From Rhodobiaceae bacterium (GTDB lineage: Bacteria; Pseudomonadota; Alphaproteobacteria; Parvibaculales; Parvibaculaceae): a DNA stretch of 16,237 bases. Location: NCBI GenBank assembly GCA_002746275.1, contig NVWR01000004.1:9026-25262 (forward strand), given 5' to 3'. Shown here one piece after another: positions 1-6,681 of this stretch. Numbering within the stretch: position 1 is the stretch's first letter; every line of letters starts with the position of its first letter. The position numbers and the translations under genes are program-made. The notes beneath the pieces were generated by a model that did no database searches, was not told where the DNA came from, and saw only the letters and a list, made by a program, of their open reading frames with translations.

Positions 1-825
1 CTTGCCCGCAGGGGCGCTAAAGTTGTTGTGAATGACCTTGGTGGTTCGGTTGATGGATCAGCTGGATCTTCTGAATTGGCTGACGCTGTGGTTGCAGAAA
101 TCAAAGCAGCCGGTGGCGAAGCCATTGCCAACGGTTCATCCGTTACCGACGACGCGGGCGTGGAAAATATGGTCAAGCAGACCATGGATGCCTATGGTCG
201 GATTGACATTCTGATCAACAATGCCGGTATCCTTCGCGACAAGAGCTTCATGAAGATGGAGTTCAAAGACTTCCATCTTGTCGTGGACGTTCACCTGTTT
301 GGTACTGTGAAGCCAACCAAGGCTGTGTTCCCTATCATGAAGGAACAGGGGTATGGCCGGATCATGGTCACCACTTCTTCTTCCGGTCTGTACGGCAATT
401 TCGGCCAGACCAACTATGGCGCTGCCAAGCTCGGTGTGGTCGGCTTCATCAACACGCTGAAGCTTGAAGGCCAGAAGGACAACATCCGCTGCAATGCGTT
501 GGCCCCTGTTGCCTACACACGCATGACATCGAACCTGATGCCGCCTGAAACCGAAAGCATGCTGACGCCAGAAAGCGTGACACCTGGTGTGATGCATCTT
601 GTGTCTGAAGATGCTCCGAACGGTGCCATCCTGTGTGCCGGTGCTGGCGTGTTCTCTGTCGCCAAGATCATGGAGTCCGATGGCATGTATCTGGGTCGCG
701 AAGGCCTGACAGCCGAAATGGTTGCAGAAAACTGGGACAAGATTTCAGATATGTCCGAAGCTAAAGCCTTCTTCATGGGCGGCGAGCAGACCGGCAAGTT
801 CTTTGAGAAGGCAACAGGCAAGTAA
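1..825 (+). CDS. SDR-family 3-hydroxyacyl-CoA dehydrogenase-like protein, 5' truncated by window edge
   Basis: The frame is open from base 1, and the first visible residues (LARRGAKVVVNDLGG) belong to the second strand of a Rossmann fold, so the true start and the TGxxxGxG cofactor loop lie outside the window. Of 274 visible residues, NNAG is at 73-76, the serine stretch TTSSSG at about 124-129, and the catalytic YGAAK has Y139 and K143. The 'NDLGGSVDG' segment and the C-terminal 'AENWDKISDMSEAKAF' tail resemble the dehydrogenase domain of peroxisomal-type multifunctional enzyme 2 (family knowledge). The likely reaction is NAD(H)-dependent oxidation of 3-hydroxyacyl-CoA. No hydratase domain follows, so it is a stand-alone enzyme. 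A strong terminator 26 bases after the stop ends the unit. SDR specificity is hard to read, so the substrate is inference. Confidence 0.85.
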   Translation, partial: LARRGAKVVVNDLGGSVDGSAGSSELADAVVAEIKAAGGEAIANGSSVTDDAGVENMVKQTMDAYGRIDILINNAGILRDKSFMKMEFKDFHLVVDVHLFGTVKPTKAVFPIMKEQGYGRIMVTTSSSGLYGNFGQTNYGAAKLGVVGFINTLKLEGQKDNIRCNALAPVAYTRMTSNLMPPETESMLTPESVTPGVMHLVSEDAPNGAILCAGAGVFSVAKIMESDGMYLGREGLTAEMVAENWDKISDMSEAKAFFMGGEQTGKFFEKATGK

Positions 826-850
826 GCCTCTTTTCACACTGATCGAATTA

Positions 851-875
851 GGGGAGCCTCGTGCTCCCCTTTTTT
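851..875 (+). terminator. Intrinsic terminator after the SDR gene
   Basis: A perfect 7-bp stem (ggggagc at 851-857, gctcccc at 863-869) with a 5-base loop is followed directly by six T residues (870-875). It lies just past the dehydrogenase stop and ends that transcript before the convergent ATPase gene. Confidence 0.9.
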
Positions 876-899
876 GTACCGCAGGTTTGGTTTTGTGCT

Positions 900-1397
900 T
901 CAGGTCTGGACGATTTCTAATGAATTGGTTTCGGCTTCCGTCGGCAGTTCAAAAATACCTTCCATGAAGTTGAACATCTCGTCGGTCACCTCGAACGCAA
1001 ATGTTTCGCCTTCTTCCTCATTGCGTTTACGTACCCGGCTGCGCCGCACTTCAATATCAGCCGTCACAAAGTGGGTGACGGTTGGAGCACCGATCACTTC
1101 CGCCCAGGCGCGAAACCGGTCGCGCTGTTTGCGCTCTGTAAAACCCAAATCAAGAATCACTTCCCGCTCGCACCGGAGAATTTCACAGCAGGCCGCCCAA
1201 ATCTGCCTCTCACAACGCTCAACCCGCTCTATGGCCCAACGATAATCCTCCCCCGGGGCCTGATCGGGCCAGAACAGGTTCGACATCCACTCGTCGATGG
1301 AGAAGCGAACCGCCTGGCGGTCATCCGCCAGGGCACGGGCAAAAGTCGACTTACCTGCTCCTGTCGAACCACATACTAAATTCACCTGCATACGCAT
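900..1397 (-). CDS. Small P-loop ATPase/kinase (AAA_33 / zeta-toxin-like fold)
   Basis: A 165-residue protein with a textbook Walker A motif (GSTGAGKST, residues 10-18). An Asp in SIDEW (D35) occupies the place of the substrate-side acid in zeta-toxin and small-molecule kinase folds. A Walker B-like ILDLG has D83, and an arginine-rich lid segment lies at about 118-125. These features suggest a soluble phosphotransferase or nucleotide-dependent enzyme of unknown substrate. It has no ABC signature sequence, so it is not the ATPase of the neighbouring transporter. Two in-frame ATGs (1397 and 1391) are equally placed: an aaggg element sits 6 bases before the first and a gagg element 7 before the second. 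The gene is divergent from the betaine importer across about 50 bases. No antitoxin-like partner is visible, so a toxin role is not supported. Confidence 0.75.
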   Translation of the reverse strand: MRMQVNLVCGSTGAGKSTFARALADDRQAVRFSIDEWMSNLFWPDQAPGEDYRWAIERVERCERQIWAACCEILRCEREVILDLGFTERKQRDRFRAWAEVIGAPTVTHFVTADIEVRRSRVRKRNEEEGETFAFEVTDEMFNFMEGIFELPTEAETNSLEIVQT

Positions 1398-1447
1398 ACC
1401 TCGCCCTTAGCAATAATGGGCTGCGACCTTCTCACACGTGCTCACAA

Positions 1448-3394
1448 ATGCAATCATCACCCATGTACAAATTTCTTTTTCTGACGCTGGGTCTGTTTTT
1501 TGGTTCGGCGGGGGTCGCGACAGCTCAGACATGTGAGATTGATCGTCCCATCATCTTCGGTGGGCTCGATTGGGACTCGAACACCTTTCACACAGAAGTC
1601 GCCCGCATCATCCTTGAAGAGGGGTATGGCTGCGAGACCGATATGATCCCGGGCTCCACCCTGCCACTGGTCACAGGCCTTGGTCGCGGTGACATTGATG
1701 TGTTGATGGAAATCTGGCGCGATAATCTCGTGGAGCCCTGGCAAGCAGCACTGGCGAAGGGCGACGTTGTTGATCTGGGGATCAACTTTCCCGACGCCGT
1801 GCAGGGCTGGTATGTACCACGCTATCTGGTGGAGGGCGACGCTGCGCGAGGGATCGAGCCTTTGGCACCGACGCTCAAAAGCGTGTTCGACCTGCCGCGT
1901 TATGCCTCTCTCTTTCGCGACCCCGAGGTGCCAGACAAGGGACGCTTCTACAATTGCATTCTGGGCTGGCAATGCGAACTTCTGAATAGCGCCAAACTGC
2001 GCGCCTATGGTCTGGAATCTCATTTCACCAATTTCAGACCAGGCACGGGTGCAGCCCTGTCTGCCGCCATCGCGTCCGCCTACACAAGAGGCCAGCCGAT
2101 CCTTTCCTACTATTGGGGGCCGACCTGGGTGCTGGGCGCCTATGACATGGTGAAGCTGGAGGAGCCTCCTTATTCAGCGGATGCCTGGCAAGCCTTCAGT
2201 GACAATCTAGCATCAGCTCCGCCCACCGCCTTCCCAGACGTTGAAGTCGCCATCGGGGCCAACACGGTGTTCTCCGAAAACGCCCCCCAGATCACGGCGT
2301 TCCTGCGTGCCTATGCCACCAACAATGAACTGGTGAGCACGGCTCTCGCCTATTTGCAAACGCATCCGGAAGCGTCTGCCCGCGATGCGGCGCGCGCCTT
2401 CCTCGACCTGCGCCCGGACGTATGGCGGCAATGGGTGCCGGAAGATGTCGCGGCCCGCATCGGTGGCAGCAACGTGCTTGCCGCTCCCTCTGCCTTCCCC
2501 GAAGCCTGGCACTTCCCCATCAACGGGGTGGTAAATACGTGGATCACCGAGTTCGTGGCGTCCTATGGCAATTATTTTGAGGCCCTTGGCAACAGAGTAT
2601 TGACTGTCATCCTGGCTGTTGAAAGCGGGCTTGAAGCCCTGCCCTGGTGGCTGGTGCTGTTGCTGGTGGCGCTGATTGGCTATCACGCGACGGGGCATGT
2701 GCTGGCGCCTTTTGGGTTTGCTGCCGCTCTGTTCCTTGTTGGGGTTCTGGGGCTCTGGGAACTTGCCATGCAAACGCTTGCCCTCACCTTTGTTTCCGTC
2801 GGTGTAGCGATGATGCTGGGTATTCCGCTGGGTGTGCTGCTCGCCAAGTTTCCGAGGCTGCGCCGGGTATCATTGCCAGCCCTTGATGCCATGCAAACAC
2901 TGCCAAGTTTTGTTTATCTGATCCCGGCCCTCATGCTGTTTGGGCTTGGAAAGGTGCCTGCGGTTTTTGCGACCGTGATCTATGCAACACCGCCGCTCAT
3001 TCGCCTGACGGACCTCGGTATTCGTCTGGTTGCCGACGAGTTCACGGAAGTGGCTGCTGATCTGGGTGCGAAAAAATGGCAACGGCTGCTCAACATTGAA
3101 CTCCCCCTCGCCCTGCCCAACGTGATGGCGGGCATCAATCAAACCATCATGATGGCGCTCTCCATGGTGGTGATTGCCTCAATGATCGGCGCGCGCGGGC
3201 TTGGCGAGCAAGTCCTGCTCGGCATTCAGCGGCTCGATGTTGGACAAGGCTTCACCGCAGGCCTCGCCATTGTCGCCCTGGCCGTCGTGTTTGATCGGAT
3301 CACGCAGGCTTATGGGAAGCGCAATCCCAAACGCACTTCGCTAAGCCGAGCCTTTAGACGGGTGCTCGCCGGGCTTCGCAGTCCTACCGCCTAA
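1448..3394 (+). CDS. Fused glycine betaine/choline-type ABC importer: binding domain plus permease
   Basis: A 648-residue chain. Residues 1-26 form a signal peptide with an ATA-Q cleavage site. Residues about 28-340 form an OpuAC/ProX-type substrate-binding domain, with aromatic residues that could build a quaternary-amine cage (W42, W90, W121, YYW at 221-223, W227) and four cysteines (29, 62, 170, 176) that could pair outside the membrane. From about 351 a ProW-like permease follows, with several membrane segments between 400 and 615 and the EAA loop (EVAADLGAKKW, 534-544) that contacts the ATPase. The predicted role is uptake of betaine, choline or a related compatible solute. The binding domain is N-terminal here, the reverse of OpuABC/BusAB-type fusions. 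No ProV ATPase gene lies in the window. The ribosome site is weak; a second ATG at codon 6 is the alternative start. The stop overlaps the convergent GNAT stop. Confidence 0.88.
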   Translation: MQSSPMYKFLFLTLGLFFGSAGVATAQTCEIDRPIIFGGLDWDSNTFHTEVARIILEEGYGCETDMIPGSTLPLVTGLGRGDIDVLMEIWRDNLVEPWQAALAKGDVVDLGINFPDAVQGWYVPRYLVEGDAARGIEPLAPTLKSVFDLPRYASLFRDPEVPDKGRFYNCILGWQCELLNSAKLRAYGLESHFTNFRPGTGAALSAAIASAYTRGQPILSYYWGPTWVLGAYDMVKLEEPPYSADAWQAFSDNLASAPPTAFPDVEVAIGANTVFSENAPQITAFLRAYATNNELVSTALAYLQTHPEASARDAARAFLDLRPDVWRQWVPEDVAARIGGSNVLAAPSAFPEAWHFPINGVVNTWITEFVASYGNYFEALGNRVLTVILAVESGLEALPWWLVLLLVALIGYHATGHVLAPFGFAAALFLVGVLGLWELAMQTLALTFVSVGVAMMLGIPLGVLLAKFPRLRRVSLPALDAMQTLPSFVYLIPALMLFGLGKVPAVFATVIYATPPLIRLTDLGIRLVADEFTEVAADLGAKKWQRLLNIELPLALPNVMAGINQTIMMALSMVVIASMIGARGLGEQVLLGIQRLDVGQGFTAGLAIVALAVVFDRITQAYGKRNPKRTSLSRAFRRVLAGLRSPTA

Positions 3395-3873
3395 AGCACT
3401 TTCTCCATGTGCCAGGCGCGGGTGGGCAGGAAGCCAATATGTGTGCCGATCTGATCGTCAAAAGTGCGGATGATGCGCCAGCCGTGCTTTTCATAGAAGG
3501 TGCGAGCCCGTTCATTCCCCTCCCGACAGTGCAGCCAGACGGTGGTGTGTCCCTCCGCCTTCAAGATGGCTTCTACAGTTGCCAGAAGCCGCGAGCCGAC
3601 CTGCCTGCCAAAATGGGAGGGTAAGACAAAGAGCTGACCGACCCCGTCACCTTCCCAACCTGAGAAACCAACGATCCGCCCGGCCTTCTCTGCCACGATC
3701 ATGCAAGCGATATTGGACCCCATTCGGGCCTGAAAATACGGCAGATCGCGATGCTTGGCGGCCTCAGGGTCAAGAACGGCATGACCCGCGTGCCAGCTTT
3801 CGTTCCAGACATGAGTGAGACCCGGGATGTCCGTCTCCTGAGCCTTGCGAATATTCAACTCACTGTCGGTCAT
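3391..3873 (-). CDS. GNAT-family N-acetyltransferase
   Basis: A 160-residue protein with the GNAT order: an N-terminal strand-helix (RKAQETDIPGL), a central sheet (MIVAEKAGRIVGFSGW), motif A at about 79-101 (VGQLFVLPSHFGRQVGSRLL) and motif B at about 112-131 (NERARTFYEKHGW). It should transfer an acyl group from acetyl-CoA to an amine; the acceptor cannot be read from sequence. The pyrophosphate-binding Q/RxxGxG/A signature is degenerate: its first position is Phe and the first glycine is Gln. Only a weak GGA element lies about 9 bases before the ATG. The gene begins just past the terminator of the upstream acyl-CoA dehydrogenase gene, so it probably has its own start or depends on read-through. 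Its stop codon overlaps that of the importer tail to tail. Confidence 0.85.
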   Translation of the reverse strand: MTDSELNIRKAQETDIPGLTHVWNESWHAGHAVLDPEAAKHRDLPYFQARMGSNIACMIVAEKAGRIVGFSGWEGDGVGQLFVLPSHFGRQVGSRLLATVEAILKAEGHTTVWLHCREGNERARTFYEKHGWRIIRTFDDQIGTHIGFLPTRAWHMEKVL

Positions 3874-3890
3874 TTCATACAGTCCAAACG

Positions 3891-3920
3891 AAAACGAGGG
3901 GCGGAATAACCCGCCCCTCG
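3891..3920 (-). terminator. Intrinsic terminator after the acyl-CoA dehydrogenase gene
   Basis: A perfect 10-bp stem (3895-3904 with 3911-3920) and a 6-base loop. Read on the minus strand it is followed by TTTTCGTTT. It lies about 27 bases past the dehydrogenase stop (3947) and just ahead of the GNAT gene. Confidence 0.85.
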
Positions 3921-3946
3921 CCTATTCAAATGACTTGGAGCACGCG

Positions 3947-5155
3947 TCAGAGACCCAGCACCGCTTTCGCCATGATGTTGCGTTGAACCTCATTGGAGCC
4001 AGCAAAGATCGACGTTTTGCGCACTGAGAAATAGTACGGCGCAATTGTCTTTGCGTAGGACGGGCCGACATCAGGTTCATTTGACTGAATGAGCGTATCT
4101 GCAACGAAAGGTTGAGAATACGCACCGACAGCCTCGAGAGCCAGTTCCGTACATGCCTGCTGCAGTTCCGTGCCACGGCACTTCAACAAAGAGCTTTCAG
4201 GCCCGACGTTTTTACCCGCAGAAAGGGCGGAAAAAATACGCAGCTCGGTGAACTCCATCGCCGTGATCTGAGTTTCGATGTCCGCAATTTTGGATGCGAA
4301 TTCCGGCATTTCGATCAGCGGCTTGCCATCAACGATCGTGTCTCTAGCAACGCCCCGCACGCCATCCAGCGAGTGGTGCAGACCTGGAGAATAGGCATTG
4401 CCCCGTTCAAACTCGAGTAGGTACTTGGCGTAAGTCCAGCCTTTGTTTTCTTCACCAATGCGGTTTTCGATAGGAATCTTCACGTCATCGAAGAACACCT
4501 GATTGACCTCTTGATGAGGAGCAGGTGAGCCGTCCAGACAGACGATGGGTTCTACAGTGATGCCCGGCGTGTCCATGGGTACGAGCACAAAAGAGATGCC
4601 CGCCTGGCGCTTGCCCTCGTTGGACGTGCGCACCAAACAGAAAATCCAATCTGCGTGCTGAGCGACGGACGTCCATATTTTGGACCCGTTCAGCACGTAA
4701 TGGTCGCCTTTGTTCTCTGCCTTCATCTGCAGAGAAGCAAGATCAGACCCGGAACCCGGCTCGGAATAACCCTGACACCACCACACATTGGTGGCGAGAA
4801 TATCTGGCAGGAATTTTTTCTTCTGCTCTTCCGTACCGAATTTCATGATGACCGGGGCCACCATCGTAATACCGAACGCAATGGTGTGCGGTACGTTGGC
4901 CCGGCTCATCTCAACGTTGAAGATGTACTTCTGCGTTGGTGTGAAACCAGGGCCACCATGCTCGACCGGCCAGTTTGGAGCCGACCAGCCTTTTTCATAC
5001 AAAGACTTCTGCCATTTGATGTGCAGATGCTTGTCGATATATCCGTTCTTGGTGCGCGAAATCTGATCACGAATATCATCCGTGTACGCGTGCGCGATGA
5101 AGTCTTTTACTTCCGTGCGGAAGGTCTCATCTTCAGGACTGAATGTAAGGTCCAT
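3947..5155 (-). CDS. Acyl-CoA dehydrogenase, large-subunit (PimC/FadE26-like) type
   Basis: A 402-residue flavoprotein. An N-terminal helical domain is followed by the flavin-contact motif WWCQGYSEPGSGSDLAS (125-141), a beta domain with KIWTS (159-163), and a C-terminal helical domain ending in SIFAGSNEVQRNIM. It should oxidise an acyl-CoA to the 2-enoyl-CoA using FAD, passing electrons to ETF. The usual medium-chain catalytic Glu near the C terminus is Gly here (FAGS). A Glu (E250 in FERGN) sits at the helix position used by isovaleryl-CoA dehydrogenase and FadE26-type subunits, and is probably the base. A good ribosome site (gggagag, complement of 5160-5166) supports the start. It lies 22 bases after the ABM gene and probably shares its transcript. 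It resembles the 397-residue protein at 9429-10622 and has no small subunit beside it. The substrate is unknown; ring, dicarboxylic or branched chains are all possible. Confidence 0.9.
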   Translation of the reverse strand: MDLTFSPEDETFRTEVKDFIAHAYTDDIRDQISRTKNGYIDKHLHIKWQKSLYEKGWSAPNWPVEHGGPGFTPTQKYIFNVEMSRANVPHTIAFGITMVAPVIMKFGTEEQKKKFLPDILATNVWWCQGYSEPGSGSDLASLQMKAENKGDHYVLNGSKIWTSVAQHADWIFCLVRTSNEGKRQAGISFVLVPMDTPGITVEPIVCLDGSPAPHQEVNQVFFDDVKIPIENRIGEENKGWTYAKYLLEFERGNAYSPGLHHSLDGVRGVARDTIVDGKPLIEMPEFASKIADIETQITAMEFTELRIFSALSAGKNVGPESSLLKCRGTELQQACTELALEAVGAYSQPFVADTLIQSNEPDVGPSYAKTIAPYYFSVRKTSIFAGSNEVQRNIMAKAVLGL

Positions 5156-5177
5156 CTAACTCTCCCAACAAAAACCC

Positions 5178-5474
5178 TTAGTTGACAATATCAAGGTACA
5201 CGATGTCGGGTGCCCCAGCCAGTACAGCGCCCAGAGCGGGGCCTGCAGCCTTGAAGTGATCGCTTGCGCCATGTGCTTCCAGCGCTTCCTGAGAAGCGTA
5301 CTGCTCCATGATGACGTAGGTCTGCGCGTCTGCTTTGGAACGCGTCACGTCATACTGAAGATTGCCCGGCTCGTTCGCTTTGACCTGCTCGCGCAGGGTT
5401 TTGAAGGCTGCCTCAAAATCAGCTTCTTTGCCTTCTTTGACTTTCAATGTTGCTACTACGCCAATCGCGCCCAT
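5178..5474 (-). CDS. ABM-domain small protein (putative quinol monooxygenase family)
   Basis: A 98-residue dimeric alpha+beta-barrel type protein of the antibiotic biosynthesis monooxygenase family. Visible signatures are the first strand (GVVATLKVKEGKEADFEAAF) and the YVIMEQYASQEALEAH segment followed by HFK, the usual E.Y....AL..H...HF pattern. Members include cofactor-free oxygenases such as YgiN and others with only a binding or stress role, so catalysis is uncertain. The start is firm: aaggag (complement of 5481-5486) lies 6 bases before the ATG. It is followed after 22 bases by the acyl-CoA dehydrogenase, and the tight spacing points to a shared transcript. Confidence 0.85.
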   Translation of the reverse strand: MGAIGVVATLKVKEGKEADFEAAFKTLREQVKANEPGNLQYDVTRSKADAQTYVIMEQYASQEALEAHGASDHFKAAGPALGAVLAGAPDIVYLDIVN

Positions 5475-5497
5475 GATTTTCTCCTTGGAGTTGCGTA

Positions 5498-5507
5498 AAT
5501 TCGAATT
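5498..5507. promoter_or_regulatory. Short perfect palindrome ahead of the ABM gene
   Basis: AATTCGAATT is a perfect 10-base palindrome about 24 bases before the ABM start codon, within the 151-base gap to the crotonase gene. It could be an operator half, but it is short enough to be chance. Confidence 0.2.
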
Positions 5508-5625
5508 GGCGGAAGTTTAAGGGGTTGAGCCTCTTTCAGCAATGCCAGGTCGAGGGAAAGTGGTGGAGAAACAGCCTGCAAAAATGTTCAGTAGCGGCTA
5601 TTTCCCCAACGTATTTTATTGAGGA

Positions 5626-6426
5626 TCAGCGCCCTTTATAGCTAGGGGGGCGCTTTTCAAAGAAAGCGTCCAGCGCTTCCATATGATCCTCGGTGTGGTG
5701 GGCCAGTGCCTGCATGTTGGCTGACATTTCCATGACCGTATCAAATGAATTTGTCATGCCTTCACGCATCAGCCGTTTGGTCATGCGGAGCACATTTGGC
5801 GATTGAACGGAAATCCGCTCGGCCAGCTCCCGCGCCCGGGCCATCAGATCATCGTGCGGCACCACTTCTGAAACCAGCCCCCAATTGCAGGCCTTTTCAG
5901 CGTTGATGACATCGCCTGTAAAAAACAGTTCAGATGCCCGCGCCATACCGATGATTTTGGGCAGCAACCAAGCTCCTCCATCTCCGGGCACCAGGCCGAC
6001 CTTCAGGAAGGTCACGCCGAATTTAGCCTTGTCGGAGGCGATGCGCGTATCGCACATGCAGGCGACATCATTGCCCAGGCCAATTGCCGGTCCGTTGACC
6101 GCCGCAATGACTGGCACTTGAAGGCCCCAGATGGATTTGACGATGCGGTGAATGCCATTGCGATAGCGATCAGCTATCTGCACACCCGGTCCTCCGAACC
6201 CCTGACCGCCAGCACGCATCGCTTTCACATTGCCTCCCGCCGAGAAAGCAGAGCCTGCCCCTGTCAGGATGACACAGCGCACATCCATGTCTTCGTTGAT
6301 CCGCGCCGCTGCGGCGGTGAAGTTGTCTGCATCCTCCGCCTCGCCCAGGGGATTGCGGCTTTCCGGCCGGTTGATGGTCAAAGTCACCACGTGTCCGTCT
6401 TTTTCAAAAATTAGTGGATCGGCCAT
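5626..6426 (-). CDS. Crotonase-superfamily protein (enoyl-CoA hydratase/isomerase-like)
   Basis: With the ATG at 6426 the protein has 266 residues. A ggggag ribosome site 4 bases upstream favours this start over an in-frame one 13 codons earlier. The crotonase fold is clear: the oxyanion-hole segment SAGGNVKAM (62-70), the second segment NGPAIGLGNDVACMCD (111-126) and the KVGLVPGDGGAW stretch (142-153). The two catalytic glutamates of rat enoyl-CoA hydratase (E144, E164) correspond to D120 and F140, with another acid at D149. A standard hydratase mechanism is therefore doubtful; an isomerase, a lyase or a different hydratase subgroup is as likely. It is the first gene of a possible unit with the ABM protein and the dehydrogenase, but the 151-base gap may hold a second promoter. 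Confidence 0.85.
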   Translation of the reverse strand: MADPLIFEKDGHVVTLTINRPESRNPLGEAEDADNFTAAAARINEDMDVRCVILTGAGSAFSAGGNVKAMRAGGQGFGGPGVQIADRYRNGIHRIVKSIWGLQVPVIAAVNGPAIGLGNDVACMCDTRIASDKAKFGVTFLKVGLVPGDGGAWLLPKIIGMARASELFFTGDVINAEKACNWGLVSEVVPHDDLMARARELAERISVQSPNVLRMTKRLMREGMTNSFDTVMEMSANMQALAHHTEDHMEALDAFFEKRPPSYKGR

Positions 6427-6430
6427 TTTT

Positions 6431-6436
6431 CTCCCC
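6431..6436 (-). promoter_or_regulatory. Ribosome binding site deciding the crotonase start
   Basis: Read on the minus strand, GGGGAG followed by AAAA and ATG. It selects the ATG at 6426 over the in-frame ATG at 6465, which has no such element. Confidence 0.75.
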
Positions 6437-6681
6437 GCATGACAATTGCCTCTGACTTCAGGCATCCTGAATTTGCGTCTGACTATAGAGGCTTATCTTC
6501 TCTTGCGCCTCAGCGACGTAGCAATTAGTGCCAGTTTTCCACAGTTTTTTGCTCAAAATGAATCTTTTTTAACCAGTTTTCCGAAGCGCTTCTTAATACT
6601 TTTCGCTGACCCTGCTCAGCGTGGCACCGAGCGATTGAACGCGCGGATTTTTTGCCAGTTGTCGTAGGGGATTTCGGAAAC

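Noticed and set aside
136..597. A 153-residue antisense frame within the SDR gene
   Set aside because: His/Arg-rich shadow translation of a conserved gene with no independent support.
900..1397. P-loop protein as the missing ATPase of the betaine importer, or as a zeta toxin
   Set aside because: It lacks the ABC signature and Q-loop layout and has the wrong size for ProV; no antitoxin gene accompanies it.
6652..6681. TTG start for the histidine kinase
   Set aside because: No ribosome site and a leader with no hydrophobic or conserved content; the ATG at 6682 is the more ordinary start.
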